Source: Fratercula arctica (Eukaryota > Chordata > Aves > Charadriiformes > Alcidae). From it: 64,000 nt of DNA. This document shows positions 38,548 to 51,054 of this stretch, in pieces (positions within the stretch are counted from its first letter, which is position 1; each line of letters begins with the position of its first letter). The position numbers were made by a program, and so were the translations under genes. The DNA lies in assembly GCA_947846985.1 (NCBI GenBank), contig CANTUZ010000001.1, positions 992,001-1,056,000 on the forward strand, in the 5' to 3' direction. The notes beneath the pieces are model-generated. The model did no database searches, was not told the DNA's origin, and was given only the letters and a program-made list of their open reading frames with translations.

Positions 38548-38977
38548 GCCATTGGGGAGGAGATGGGGATGGGAGAAGGAGGAGGAGATGGCAGGAGGAG
38601 ATGGAGATGGCAGAAGGAGGAGGAGATGGCAGGAGGAGATGGAGATGGTTGGACAAGGAGGAGATGGCAGGAGGAGATGGGGATGCAGGAGGAGGTGGGC
38701 ATGGCAGGAGGAGACGGGCATGGCAGGAGGAAGAAGAGATGGCAGGAGGAGATAGGGATGGCAGGAGAAGATGGGGATGGCTGGCCGAGGAGGAGATGGC
38801 AGGAGGAGATGGGAATGCAGGAGGAGATGGGGATGGTTGGATGAGGAGGAGATGGCAGGAGGAGATGGGGATGCAGGAGGAGATGGGCATGGTAGGAGGA
38901 AGAAGAGATGGCAGGAGGAGATAGGGATGGCAGGAGAAGATGGGGATGCAGGAGGAGATGGGGATGGCAGGGGGACC
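38548..38977. repeat. Purine-rich GGAGATGG minisatellite
   Basis: Units such as ggcaggaggagatggggatg, 18-27 bp long, repeated about 20 times with higher-order pattern (the trio mini-block cagga.gaagaagagatggc recurs at about 38728 and 38898). Pyrimidine-rich in the transcript. It explains the GGDGRRRW-type open frames. Confidence 0.95.
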
Positions 38978-40293
38978 TGGGACCCTGCTGCAGCTCGGTC
39001 CTTGCTCCCTGTCCTCCCCTACAGTCTGTCCTGGCAGGGCAGAGGAGTGTAGACCTGGCTCAGGCCATGTAGCCAAATATGTGCCTGCTGAAGGAAGAAC
39101 AAGTCTCCCACCTTGGACAGACAGAACGGGGCTCACAGTGACATCAGTGACCCAGAGAACTACATTTCTCCAAAGACTGGACACGGAGAGGCTTGGGAGA
39201 GCCCTGGGCACTGAGACAAGGAAAGGAGGACGCGTGAGGACCTCATTTCATGGTGCAACGAGATGCTGTGAAAGCTCCTGCATGGACTGCTGCTCCCAGG
39301 CATCCTCAGAGGTAACCTCCAGCTGAGACTTTGGGTCTGAGCCTCTCGCCTGCAGAACACTCAACAGGAGCTGCTCTGGGGACAGAGGACGTGGCTCCTC
39401 CAAACTAGCACGAGATGATCTATGTCCTGGTGCCACCCCGAAGGTCCTGTCTGCAAAAGAGCTGGACAGAAGTGGTGACCTGTGTGGTGGACAAGACGCC
39501 AAAATGTTCAACATCTCGTTATCTTCCTTCGTTTGAGTCCTGAAAATTCGATATGGCGCAGGTGGCAATCAAGCGCTTGGGCGAGTCTCCGCTGCAGAAG
39601 ACAGCACAGCTTCAGTCAAGAAGGCCATTGAAAGCCATTCTCCCCAGTATAAAGCCATCTCCAGTCTCCCAGAAGCAGAGCTGCTAACTTCATACACCAG
39701 GCTGTCAACCAGATCTTGCGAGCATCCCTTTAGAGCAGCTGTCTGGGCATCACGACGTCATTTCAGCAAGGGTTCCTCCAGGTCCCTCCACTCATTCAGG
39801 TCCTCATCAGACCCTTCCCAGTGAGGAGAGCGCTCAGGTCAACCCTTACCCGTGGCACTGACACGTCAGCATGGACAGAAGCCTCCATGGGACCAACGCA
39901 GCTCCCTGGCCACCAGAAAAATCCAGGCTGAGCCCCGGCTCTGAGCCTCTCCCAGCTGGAAGGGAGAGGTCCTGGGCACAGCACGGGGAAGGGACAATAC
40001 CATGGACCTCCAAGACACTCATCCCTGCTCTTCACGGCACCATGCAGGCGTCATTGCCCTGCCCTGCCCCGAGGAACACCCCGAGCTCTTTCAGCAGGCT
40101 GAGTGAGCACCTCTCCTGACAAAGCCATCGCCTTGGACCCGTCGCCACTCCACTTGCCCAGCCCTATGCTCCAGCACGCTGCGGGGAACTGGGAGACCAC
40201 CCCTGTCCCTGCAGCAGACTCTGCAGGACCCAATCCACAGTTTCCCCTGGGCGGGGGGGAAAAAACAAACTAATTTTTCTGGTGAAGGAAACC

Positions 40294-40355
40294 AAATCCC
40301 AGAAAGAAGGGCCTGGAAATCCCTAAATCCCAGAAAGAAGAGCCTGGAAATGCCC
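40294..40355. repeat. 31-bp tandem duplication
   Basis: aaatcccagaaagaagggcc plus tggaaatccct is followed directly by a second copy with three mismatches. Confidence 0.9.
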
Positions 40356-41241
40356 AAAGCCACAGTAGGTGTGCTGGTGAGGATGCTGGGGATGGGCACT
40401 GAGCATCTGTACCCCTGAACCAGAAAAGTGCTGGGACGAGTGACACAACTCCGGTGGTCTAAATGCACTTTGTCCCAGCAGCTACACCTCTCCGTGTCCC
40501 TGTTCAAGCATAGCCTGAGATTCTCCAGGAGGAAGGAGCCCATACGACCTGCCGGGGATAACACAGTGTCATCAACCGTCAGCTTTGACAAGGAATGGCA
40601 TTATTATTGCTCCGCGTGGCTAGTTAAAGTAATATAAAAAGACTTGTGTCCTCCTGAGTCTTCCATGATTGAATTAGCATGATCACCCCTTTTTTCCAGT
40701 AAGGTAAACCTGCTTTTAAATCAATAAGACACACATTCCACAAGCAGCTTTTAACACACAACATTAATAGGAAAGTGGCCACCCCGGCCTGTGGTCCCAC
40801 CACCCTTTTCCTGCCCGACGTCTCAATAAATAGGAGAGACACGTTACGGGGCGCTGCTCCACACGCGGGACAATGACCTTTTCTTGAACGACCTGCTACT
40901 ACATGGAATGAATCTTCCTAAGCGCCGCTTGAATTTCAATGCACACGTATGCTCCCCTGGGAATATCCTCAAATCTCATCAAGGGAAGACCCGGAGCAAG
41001 ATTTTCAAAGGTACCGGGTGGAAGCAGAAGCTGTGGGGATGTTTGAGGACAATGCTCCGGGTGATTCAGCATCCAGCCCCACCTTCTTGGTGGCATTTGC
41101 TAATTGTCCTGGATAGGAGAGAATATGGGATCAAACCATCTCAACATACCGACACGCTGAGGCCAATTCTCCCCTCGATCCTTCCAGTGAAAACATGAGT
41201 CTCCAAAGGAGTAAATGCTCAGGGTAATTAAGGACCATGCC

Positions 41242-41312
41242 CATGGCAAAGGGTTGGAACTAGGTGATCTTTAAGGTCCCTTCCAACCCAAACCACTCCA
41301 TGATTCTATGAC
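41242..41312 (+). mobile_element. CR1 3' tail fragment
   Basis: The sequence gggttggaactaggtgatct and ccaaaccactccatgattctatga, plus orientation, about 70 bp. Confidence 0.88.
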
Positions 41313-41635
41313 CATGGTGAGCAGTTGCAAGCTCCCAAGCTTCTCCCAATGTCTACCCACAGCTCCAGGCGTGGACACACACAAGACATCCAGAGTACTC
41401 CCACCCAGTTGAAGGAATCATGTAAAAAAGTAATGGGGAGGGAAAAAGGAGATAGAAAAGAGCAAATGAAACTTCTCAAGGAAGAGCAGCTCTCCCAGAC
41501 CCCAGCAGATTGCCCCAGGGAAGGAGCATGGCTGTGGTTAAGGACTCATTTTCTTCTGAGGACAGCCGTTGTCCTTTCCATGGCAATATCACAACCAAGG
41601 GGAGCGGGGCAGAAATCAACGGGGCTCAGAAATCA

Positions 41636-41806
41636 TCGAATCATAGAATCACAGAATGGTTTGGGGGGGAAGGGACTTTAAAGCTCATCCAGTGCCACCC
41701 CTACCCTGGGCAGGGACACCTCCCACCAGACCAGCTTGCTCCAAGCCCCGTCCAACCTGGCCTTGAACCCCTCCAGGGATGGGGCAGTCACAGCTTCTCT
41801 GGGCAA
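41636..41806 (-). mobile_element. CR1 3' fragment
   Basis: Antisense 3' tip tcgaatcatagaatcacaga to ggggcagtcacagcttctct; truncated at gggcaatctc. Confidence 0.9.
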
Positions 41807-42028
41807 TCTCTTGATGAGGAGATGCAGAGCAGAAGTGATGCTAAATGTATCAACAACCCCCTTGGATGGCTGCCAAGCTGGAATGTAGGGAAGAAACCCC
41901 TTCTGGAGATGCACAGAGGGTGGTGAACTACAGATGTCACTGGCAGGAGCAAAATCCACGCTGGCCGAGGCTGCATGAAAAGCAGGACTTGCCAAACAAG
42001 CTTTAATTCCCTCTTTGAGGGACTACAC

Positions 42029-42175
42029 AGAATCACAGCATGGCAGGGGTTGGAACGGACCTCTGGAGACCATCTAGTCCAACCCCCTGCCAGAAGAGGG
42101 TCACTCAGAGCAGGTTGCACAGGAACACGTTCAGGCGGGGTTTGAATGTCTCCAGAGACAGAGATTCCACCACCT
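42029..42175 (-). mobile_element. CR1 3' fragment
   Basis: Antisense tip cacagaatcacagcatggca, then tctggagaccatctagtcca and gtttgaatgtctccagagac. Same group as 3335-3766. Confidence 0.88.
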
Positions 42176-42504
42176 ACAAACGTAGCTGAGAAGGTAACTG
42201 CAGATACAGTGCACCGATCGACGAGAACCACTCATTAGCCATTCATAATACCCTCATTAAAGATGTTAGTGCTGTAGAACACAAAGACACCGCAAACACT
42301 GACCACAAGTTGCAAAAAAGATTTAGAAAATGATTCCCAAGCACGCTGCTGTGCCTGGAGGTGGTGATACCACACAGTCCGGCACTGTTTTCAACATTTA
42401 CTGCTACACCGTCCCTTCTGGAGAACAGGATCTGTGCTCCCCTCCTCCACCCAAAGCCTTTCCAGCATGAGTTTGTCCAGCATCATGTAGCTATAGGACA
42501 AGGC

Positions 42505-42762
42505 AGAAGGGTTTCCACTGCAAGAGGGGAGACTGAGCTGAGATCTGAGGCAGAAATTCTTGGCTGTGAGGGGGGTGAGCCCCTGGCGCAGGTTGCCCAG
42601 AGAAGCTGTGGCTGCCCCATCCCTGGAGGGGTTCAAGGCCAGGTTGGACGGGGCTTGGAGCAAGCTGGTCTAGTTGAAGATGTCCCTGCCCAGGGCAGGG
42701 GGTTGGACTAGATGGCCTTTAAAGGTCCCTTCCCACCCAAACTATTCTGTGATTGTATGATC
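42505..42762 (+). mobile_element. CR1 3' fragment
   Basis: Plus strand from gtttccactgcaagagggga through tgaggcagaaattcttggct to the tip actattctgtgattgtatga. Confidence 0.9.
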
Positions 42763-43179
42763 ATGCATTAGTTCTTCTCCTGCCTTTCCTTCCTCAAATC
42801 CCTCTCGCTGCAGCCTAGGACTGGCTCATTTTGCCGTGGCTCAGCTCTTGGTGCTTCCCCTGGCTGCGACTCCACATCCTTTGCAGAGCCTCCACGGTCC
42901 AAGGGTCGATGCCGCTCTATACTTCTCTCCCAATGAGCAGAACTTTGCATCTGATGGCATCAAAAATACATTTTGTCTCAACCGGCCACGCTGGCAACTC
43001 ATTCATCTCTTGAGGATTTGTTCACAGCGTACTTACTTAGTCACCACTACAACTGGGAATGGTTTGTAATCAATTTAACACATACCCGACCAAACAGAGG
43101 GACGGTGCCTCAACAGACAGTTGAAAAAATGATGTAGGGAGGAAGGGTTCAGCCTTAATTAAGAAGATCCTCATCCCTC

Positions 43180-43322
43180 AAATCGTTGAAGACCAGGCTG
43201 GATGAAGCTTTGAGCAACCTGGGCTGGTGGCAGGTGTCCCTACCCAGGGCAAGGGGTGGCACTGGATGGGCTTTAAGGTCCCTTCCAACCCAAACCATTC
43301 CGTGAGTCAATGATTCTATGAA
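43180..43322 (+). mobile_element. CR1 3' fragment
   Basis: Plus strand: gaccaggctggatgaagctt, gagcaacctgggctggtggc and the tip gtcaatgattctatgaac. Confidence 0.88.
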
Positions 43323-44489
43323 CTAGAAGCCTCTGGAGTAGAGAGAGTCTACACGGAAAGGAGAGATCTTCTAAACCAGCACCATCCAGAGGTCCTGAGA
43401 TGAAGGTCCGATGCTGAGGAGGGCAGGTAGGACACAGCAGAGAGAGGGGTGGCTTGACCAGAGCTCACAAACCCCTCGAACCAGGCTGGGGACAAATCTG
43501 TGTGTGCTTCTGGCGAGGGCCAAAACCGGGATGTGCCAACTGGAACGGCGGCAGAGGAGACTGGTGACAGCAGGAGGGAGGACAACAGCAGGATGCCTTA
43601 ATGCATAAACTGCTGCAGTGAAGGAGTAAGTCCCACCAGAGATGTTGGGTATAAAAGATTGGAGAAAAAAAAAGATGTAAGTTGATTGTAGGAGCCAGTA
43701 ACACCAAATTTGTACAGAATGATGAAGAATCCATTGCTGAGGAGCTCTGTTCCACAGGAGGAGCAGAAGGGTCTTGCCAGAAATAGAGCAGCAGCAGAAA
43801 ACTTTCAGAAACATGGATGTTGAAGGCTAAAGAAACCTGTGCTATGTATTAAAAAGGTTTTATAATGAGGAAAGTTAGGATCTTAAGAATAAACCACCTC
43901 CACATCCTTCAAAGCCTAGAAACTGCGTCCAGATGAGGAAAACACAACGGAGCACTTGCTCTGGTTAAACGGAAAAAATACAGGTCAAAAAGGATTTAAA
44001 AGAAGCCCTCATTTCAGGAATGAAAACCAGAAGCTCTTTTTGGCTGTCCCAGGAGCCGGGAGGAGGAGAAGGTGAGTTTCAGTGGGTGACCGGGGAGAAG
44101 CAGGAGGCTCGAGGGGACGCATCCAGTCCCCACGGAAAGGCTCCTGCAGGGACACGCCACAGGGATGTGCTGCAGGGATGTGCCGCAGGGACGGCCTCAA
44201 GCTATGGAGTGGGCAGAAATGGTTTAAAAGCACTACCGAGCGTGAACAAATTGTCAGGATGGGAGAGTTTTCACCCAGGAGCTCAGAAGGAGCTCAAACA
44301 CCAAATTATCCACCAGCGCTAAAGAAATAGGTTCCTTGTGGATAAATGATGAGTTAAAGACTGAAAACGAAGGATTTAAAGGAGAGTGAATGGTCAGTGT
44401 CCTCCAGGAAACCTGTCCCAGGGCATCCAGGGGTTTCTGTTGACGCCCGTGTGCTCAGCCCATCTGCAAGCACTGGGAGACTGATACGA

Positions 44490-44690
44490 CAAAGGTGACC
44501 ACCAACGCTAATTATTCAGAGCCATTTGAGTGACAGCGGTGAGTGGCAAGTGAAACTCAACTTAGCTAATAGATGTAACCCAGTGCAGGGGTGGAAGAAT
44601 CAATCTGAGTTATGTACGAGCAGTGGCTGGCACCGAGCTGCCCTTGGCCAGGAAATGGGGCACGAGGGGCTGGAGCAGCCACCAACAGTT
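44490..44690 (+). mobile_element. Possible ancient CR1/L3 relic
   Basis: The sequence agtggcaagtgaaactcaac and gaagaatcaatctgagttat plus gtacgagcagtggctggcac recalls the post-catalytic region of old CR1/L3 elements, where a K-F/L-N motif is followed by a N-N-L-N-Y motif. Heavily decayed; boundaries are guesses. Confidence 0.4.
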
Positions 44691-44745
44691 CTATGATTCT
44701 ACGAACCCACTGCTGAATAGAAGCGGGAATTAGCTCAGAAAGAAG

Positions 44746-45160
44746 AATCATAGAATTGTCCAGGTTGGAAGGGACCTTCCAGATCATCGAGTCCAACCAT
44801 CAACCCAACTCTCACAAACCCACCACTGATCCTTGTCCCTCAGCACCACGTCTGCCCGGCTTTTAAATCCCTCCAGGGATGGCGACTCCACACTGCCCTG
44901 GGCAGCCTGGTCCAATGCTTGACAACCCTTTCGGTGACGTTGTTTCCTAATATCCATCCTAAACCTGCCCTGGTGCAACTTGAGGCCGTTTCCTCTGAAC
45001 CTGGGCCAGGGGCTCACCATCCTCACAGCCAAGAATTTCTGCCTGAGATCTCATCTAAATCTCCCCTCTTCCAGTTTGAAGCCATCACCCCTCATCCTAT
45101 CACTACATGCCCTTGTAAAAAGTCCCTCCTCAGCTTTCCTGGAGTCCCTTTAGGAATTGG
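44746..45160 (-). mobile_element. Mosaic CR1 of two subfamilies
   Basis: Positions 44746-44995 are an antisense 3' part of the [13 protein letters not shown] subfamily (gtccaaccatcaacccaact; ggcttttaaatccctccagg). At about 44996 (cctctgaacctgggccaggg) it switches to the other subfamily (tcacagccaagaatttctgc). Both parts are in the same orientation and collinear, as after recombination or template switching. Confidence 0.85.
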
Positions 45161-45427
45161 AATGTCCCCTCTGCCCAACCCACAGCACCGCAGGCGCCGC
45201 TCAGACGCAGACCTGATGATGAGGATGAAGAAGGGAAGATGATGTTGCACGTTCTTGCGCTCCGTGCCCAAGACTTGACACATCCGAGGAAATGAAGGCT
45301 TCCCTTAAGACGTCACCAATATTCACCAAGTCTTGTCTCAAACTGTTTCCAACTTGCCCGGATGCTTGAATTTATGCTGCCTTCAACCCAACCTTCTCCA
45401 TGGGGAGGACCAGAGCATGGAAAGCCT

Positions 45428-45972
45428 CATAGAATCATAGAGTCATAGAATTGTTAGGGTTGGAAGGGACCTTAAAGATCATCTAGTTCCAACCCCCCTG
45501 CCATGGGCAGGGACACCTCCCACTAGATCAGGTTGCTCAGAATACCATCCAGCCTGGTCTTAAAAACTTAGAGGGATGGGGCTTCCACCACCTCTCTGGG
45601 CAACCTGTTCCAGTGTCTCACCACCCTCACGGTGAAGAACTTCTTCCTAACGTCCAGTCTGAATCAACCCATCTCTAGTTTTAATCAATTCCCTCTAGTC
45701 CTACCACTACCCGACATCCTAAAAAGTCCCTCACCAGCTTTCTTGTAGGTCCCCTTAAGATACTGGTAGGCCACTATAAGGTCTCCTCGGAGCCTTCTTT
45801 TCTCCAGACTGAACAACCCCAACTCCCTCAGTCTGTCCTCATAGGAGAGGTGCTCCAGCCCTCTGATCATCCTCGTGGCCCTTCTCTGGACACGTTCCAG
45901 CACGTCCGTATCTTTCTTGTAGTAGCGGCTCCAGAACTGGATGCAGTACTCCAGCTGGGGTCTCACAAGAGT
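45428..45972 (-). mobile_element. CR1 LINE fragment, well preserved
   Basis: The minus strand is open for [40 protein letters not shown] and [20 protein letters not shown], continuing to the RTRGN motif, then a 3' UTR with the tip repeated as tcatagaatcatagagtcat. One of the least decayed ORF2 ends in the window. Confidence 0.95.
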
Positions 45973-46059
45973 GGAATTGCCTCGGGCAATTTGGACTCTA
46001 GTTTGGGCTCAGAAAACCCTTTATTCTTTGTGATGCCTTTTAAAATAAGTTGACCCACC

Positions 46060-46640
46060 TGCTCCTTTCAGTCCTGCTTTATTATAACGTTTTATTATAA
46101 GTTGCTTTTTCCCTACTCAGTACCTGGGCGTGAAAACAAACCTTATTCTCGTTTGTAAGGCTAACGGTATGGGAAGGGAAATGAAAGAATCATCGCCTCT
46201 CTCTCCCTACACGTGCGCAGAGCCATTAAACTCATGACAAACATTATGTCACTGTAGGGTTTTGTACCCAGAAACACTCAGAGAGGGATCTATTTGCTTC
46301 CCTGCCCCGTGGGGAAACTATTCTTAAGCACTCCGGTACGGACATAAATGCGCTTGCACTTATAGGCTTATTGCTCTCGCCACGGAGGGATGCGAGACGC
46401 TCGGATGCTGCAATATGATTGGTTTCTAAATCCCAGTCTCACAGGATTTTAATTACTGGTCTGGCGCGGCTGGGAGTGGAACTTGCTGCCGTCGGATGGA
46501 GGGGGTCGATACGCCGGCCCAGAACATATTGAGCCGCGGTGCTCGCAGACTCTATTGCGCTATTTAATCATCTTTTGCAAAATTTACAGTGCAACAGAAG
46601 GAATCGATACTGAATTTATCGCATTCCCTTGTAAATATGA
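46060..46640. promoter_or_regulatory. Candidate conserved noncoding block
   Basis: Repeat-free sequence between CR1 copies, with gctgcaatatgattggtttc, cacaggattttaattactgg, gctatttaatcatcttttgc and gatactgaatttatcgcatt. The juxtaposed ATTA/TTTAAT and CCAAT-like (gattgg) motifs resemble an enhancer core. Judged by eye only. Confidence 0.25.
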
Positions 46641-47131
46641 GCACAGAGAGGGACGGAGGGTTCCACTCTCGCTGGCCAGGGATGGACACGTGGCAGCAGA
46701 CCCAGGGCAAACCTCCAGGTAGAGAACACGGGGGCAGCACCCATGTGTGTGACCCCAAAAACAGCCGCCCTGAAGGGCTCAGTGCCCCCCGAGGCGCCAG
46801 CAGGAGCTCGGGGGGACCCAGCCATGCTCCCTCCAACACTGTGGCTGGCACAGGGAGGGAACTGCAAGACCCCAGCTCTGCTGGAGCAGGGATGCTCCCC
46901 AGCCACGAGCACTCACCGCAGGATCCTGGAGAGCACGGGCAGGGTTGTTGTTTCACCATGGCCTGGTTTTGCTCACAGGGACTGAGATACAGTCGTCATC
47001 TTCGTGAGACAAACAGGTTCTCAACTGCAGCTGACGTCAGGCAAAAACCCCACCGAAGACGGAGCAGCCCGTGGTTTTCATTTCCCCAAACCAAGCTGCA
47101 ACACCACCAGCTTTCCAGACAAACACACACA

Positions 47132-47555
47132 TTGCTGGGAGGGCTGGAGCCCCTCTGCTGTGAGGACAGGCTGAGAGAGTTGGGGGGGTTCAGCCTGGAG
47201 AAGAGAAGGCTCCGCGGAGGCCTTGGAGACCCTTCCAGTCCCTCAAGGGGCTCCAGGAAAGCTGGGGAGGGACTCTGGATGAGGGAGGGGAGCCATGGGA
47301 CAAGGGGGAAGGGTTTTCCACTGCAAGAGGGGAGACTGGGATGAGATCTGAGGCAGAAATTCTTGGCTGTGAGGGGGGTGAGCCCCTGGCGCAGGTTGCC
47401 CAGAGAAGCTGTGGCTGCCCCATCCCTGGAGGGGTTCAAGGCCAGGTTGGATGGGGCTTGGAGCAAGATGGTCTGGTGGGAAGTGTCCCTGCCCAGCGCA
47501 CGGGGGTTGGAATAAGATGAGTTTTAAAGGTCCCTTCCCACCCAAACCAGCCTGT
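47132..47555 (+). mobile_element. CR1 LINE fragment
   Basis: Plus strand: [20 protein letters not shown], then the 3' UTR and a tip ending ccacccaaaccagcctgtgg, slightly decayed. The 251-codon open frame at 46589-47344 joins unrelated upstream sequence to this CR1 and is not a gene. Confidence 0.92.
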
Positions 47556-47956
47556 GGACACATGGAACATTTATAATGGGTGCCAGGGACCAAAGGGACT
47601 CCTGGCTCCTGCGCTGCTCCACCCTGTCACCTAGCATGGCCATATCTGCGCCACTGGCCCTTCCAAAGCCCTGGCTGATCCCAAGACAGAGTCAGCAGAG
47701 AGCAGGGGTGAGACAGGAGAAGCTGCCATGGTAGCTTTACAGTAAACGGCATGATTTTGGAAGAGAACCAGCTCATGTGGGCACTATTTGAGTGCACCAT
47801 TTACTGTCTTGGGCCCCCTTGGGCTTTTCAGCCACAGCAGTCCCCAGGGCTCAATGGACAATCAAGCAAAGCAAAAAAAAATAGGTTTAAACTGACTGTA
47901 CGGTTGCATCTGAAGCTTGGCTGGAAAATTTTGGGGATCCATCTGTTAGAAAAGAC

Positions 47957-48045
47957 GGGGGGAAGCAGTCACAATATGCCAATTTTGCATTTCATAAGCT
48001 CTAGCCCAACAATGAGACAGGTTTCCGCAGCATCTTCCTCCTGTT
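47957..48045 (+). repeat. Dispersed repeat of unknown family, copy A
   Basis: The sequence ggggaagcagtcacaatatg, then cataagctctagcccaacaa, matches 50638-50730 in direct orientation at most positions. It does not match CR1 as I know it. Confidence 0.65.
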
Positions 48046-48377
48046 CAGAGCCCATCAGCCCAGCAAAGCTCTGCCAGCCTCACTCCCTCGCTTTCTCATC
48101 CAGTTTCCCCAGTTTTGCTCTTGTTTATGCTGGCGACTCCACCGATCCCTGCGAAACAATGATGTCACCTTCTCAGGATGTGATCCCCGCTGCTCCATCC
48201 CCATGCGCTGGCTGCTGGGGACCTGGGAGGCCACAGCTCCCCCGTGACGTCCTTCCCCCATCTCTCTCCGTAAGAAGGGAGCCCTTTCCAGCTGGGGTGC
48301 AACTGAAAAAGGCTCTACGGTACTTAGCCTAAGAATTACGCAGAATTCAAACACAAGATATGGTTAGCGATAGGGTT

Positions 48378-48473
48378 TAGTGGTGGTTTTTGGCAGTGTT
48401 GGGTTGATGGTTGGACTCGATGATCTGAAAGGTCCCTTCCAACCCGGAGAATTCTATGATTCTGTGATTCTAA
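48378..48473 (+). mobile_element. CR1 3' tail fragment
   Basis: ggtttttggcagtgttgggt, gactcgatgatctgaaaggt and the tip attctatgattctgtgattc; plus strand. Confidence 0.9.
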
Positions 48474-49152
48474 GAAAGCCAGCCATAAATACAACCTGAT
48501 TTTTTCCCGAGAATACCACAAGCACTTTCACTTTCTGATGTCAAAAGCCCATCCCCCGTAACACTGGCTCTGTAATTCACTTACCCATCGCTCACCCTGT
48601 TCATGGTACCTGCAATTAGAGTGAACCAAGACGGGAGCGTGCAGCATTATCAACGAATGCACTGTGCTCCATTTCCCGGCAGATCCGAGTTCAGAACTCT
48701 GCGATAATGCAGCTTCAGCTAAAATGTTTCATAAATGCATGTTCTTTCCTTCCTCTCTCCCCCCTCTAATTAGAGATGTCCTTGGAGCTGACTTGATGGC
48801 TCGTGTTTTGCAGGAGAGGCTCGAGCAGGAGCACCAGGCATGTGTGCCGGCGTGTCCAAGGCAGTGGGGCCGGTGAGGATGCTTGGAGTTGAGCCCCCAT
48901 CTCTGTGCCTTGGCTACTCAGCCTCTCTGCACCTCCGAGACCATCAATCCCAGTCCAAAAGCTGGTATGGGGAGAGGAACCAATGCTGGAGTCACACCAA
49001 GGGTCTCATGTGGGGAGAAGGAGGCAAAGGGTGTTTCGGAGGAGGCATTCTGTGATTCCCTGTGCAAGAGCAGCCGGGCCAGCCTGCACGCTGGAGGAGC
49101 TGGAACCAAAGGGGCTTTCTGAAGGTGGGAAGTAGAAAGAACGGTGGTCAAC

Positions 49153-49363
49153 CATAGAATCATCATAGAATGACAGAATTGACCAGGTCGGAAGGGACCT
49201 TTCAGATCATCAAGTCCAACCATCAACCCAACACTGCCAAGCCCACCACTAACCCATGTCCCTCAGCACCACGTCTGCCCGGCTTTTAAATCCCTCCAGG
49301 GATGGCGACTCCACCACTGCCCTCGGCAGCCTCTTCCAGTGCTTGACAACCCTTTCAGTGTAA
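49153..49363 (-). mobile_element. CR1 3' fragment
   Basis: Antisense tip catagaatcatcatagaatg through gcttttaaatccctccaggg to acaaccctttcagtgtaaaa. Followed after 130 bp by another copy of the same subfamily. Confidence 0.9.
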
Positions 49364-49494
49364 AAAATAGAAAGGAAATTTTAAGGATTTTTGGAAAAAC
49401 CTTGGGATTTTTTTTTAGGGTTTTAGGGCAGAAAGCTTGGCCACCTCCCCAGACTACTCATAGTCTTGTCTTGAAAATATAGCCTTGTCAGACT

Positions 49495-50275
49495 ATTCAT
49501 AGAATTGTCCAGGTTGGAAGGGACCTTTCAGATCATCGAGTCCAACCATCAACCCAACACTGACAAAACCCACCACTAAACCGTATCTCTAAGCATAACG
49601 TCTACCCAACTTTTAAATCTCTCCAGGGATGGCGACTCCACCACTGCCCTGGGCAGCCTCTTCCAGTGCTTAACAACCCTTTACGGGAAGACATTTTTCC
49701 TCATATCCATCCTAAACCTCCCCTGGTGCAACTTGAGGCTGTTTCCTCTTGTCCCATTGCCTGTTCCCTGGAAGAAGAGACCGACCCCCCCTGGCTACAC
49801 CCTCCTTTCAGGGAGCTGTAGAGAGCGAGAAGGTCTCCCCTCAGCCTCCTTTTCTCCAGTCTGAACACCCCCAGCTCCCTCAGCCGCTCCTCACAAGGCT
49901 TGTGCTCCAGACCCCTCACCAGCTCCGTTGCCCTTCTCTGGACACGCTCCAGCACCTCAGTGGCTTTTTTTGTGGTGAGGGGCCCAAAACTGGACACAGC
50001 ACTCGAGGTGGGGCCTCACCAGTACCCAGTACAGGGGGACCATCACTGCCCCAGTCCTGCTGGCCACACCGTTCCTGATACAGGCCAGGATGCTGTTGGT
50101 CTTCTTGGCCACCTGGGCACACTGCTGGCTCATGTTCAGCCGTCTGTCGACCACCACCCCCAGGTCCTTTTCCGCTGGACAGCTCTCCAGCCACTCTGCC
50201 CCCAGCCTGTAGCATTCATGGGGTTGGGGTGACCCAAGCACAGGACCCGTCACTTGACCTTGTTGCACCAATGAT
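49495..50275 (-). mobile_element. CR1 LINE fragment, about 780 bp
   Basis: The minus strand encodes, with breaks, [60 protein letters not shown] and [20 protein letters not shown]. This is the longest preserved member of its subfamily here. It carries a full 3' UTR with tip attcatagaattgtccaggt. Confidence 0.94.
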
Positions 50276-50637
50276 CAGGAGAGCGCTGGGGACACACAAT
50301 GAGGCTGCTCAGGTATGACAGGAAGAGATGTGTCTGTCCCTGCGACGGGGATGGAGAGGGGAGGTCCTGACACCAGCCAAGGGATCCGTCTCTGAAGGAG
50401 GGAACTGCTCTACTCCTCAGGAAAGATCTGGAGTGTAAGACACTACCTTCTCCTTCCATCAGCAAAGCGGTGCGTTTTCACACAACAGCAGCTGCCAGGT
50501 CCCTACACTGACACACACACACAAAACACACCTCGGAAAAGCAATTCAACACCCAAAACCAACAGCAGCCGAGCTCTGCAGTGCCAGGGAACCCCTCCTT
50601 CTACGCTTCTTTCTGGGCCCAAGCTTCTCAGGTGTGT

Positions 50638-50730
50638 ACAGGGGGAAGTGCTCACAATATTCCAATTTTGCCTTTCATAAGCTCTAGCCCAAGAACAAGA
50701 TGAGTCTCTGCGGCATTTTCCTCTCTGCTT
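50638..50730 (+). repeat. Dispersed repeat of unknown family, copy B
   Basis: agggggaagtgctcacaata, then cataagctctagcccaagaa; same order and orientation as copy A 2.7 kb away. The flanks do not match, so the shared unit seems to be about 90 bp. Confidence 0.65.
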
Positions 50731-51054
50731 TGTTTAGTGTCACTTTAATTTATTGCAAGGGCACCACAGCCATGAGGACTCATCCCAGCACAAGGTTGTG
50801 TCCATGCTGGGAGGTCCACTGCAGGGCAAACCCCTCAGCAATGGTGTTGCCCCTTGGTTTGACACCCACGGGATTCCCCCAGGCTGTTCCCCCATTTCCA
50901 CTCAGCCTTGCTGGAGCCTCATCCAGGGCCAGGAGAGGACCTAGGGTCTCCCCTGGCCATGGGGCTGCCCCATTGCAAGGGCGTGGGCTCCAGCGGGAAT
51001 GTCTCGAGCAAGAAAGATGGACCCTTGGTGGAGGAGGATCAGGTGAGGAACATT

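Noticed and set aside
46589..47344. 251-codon plus-strand open frame ending in a CR1 ORF2 motif
   Set aside because: The recognisable part is CR1; the upstream part has no signature. Fusion by chance readthrough.
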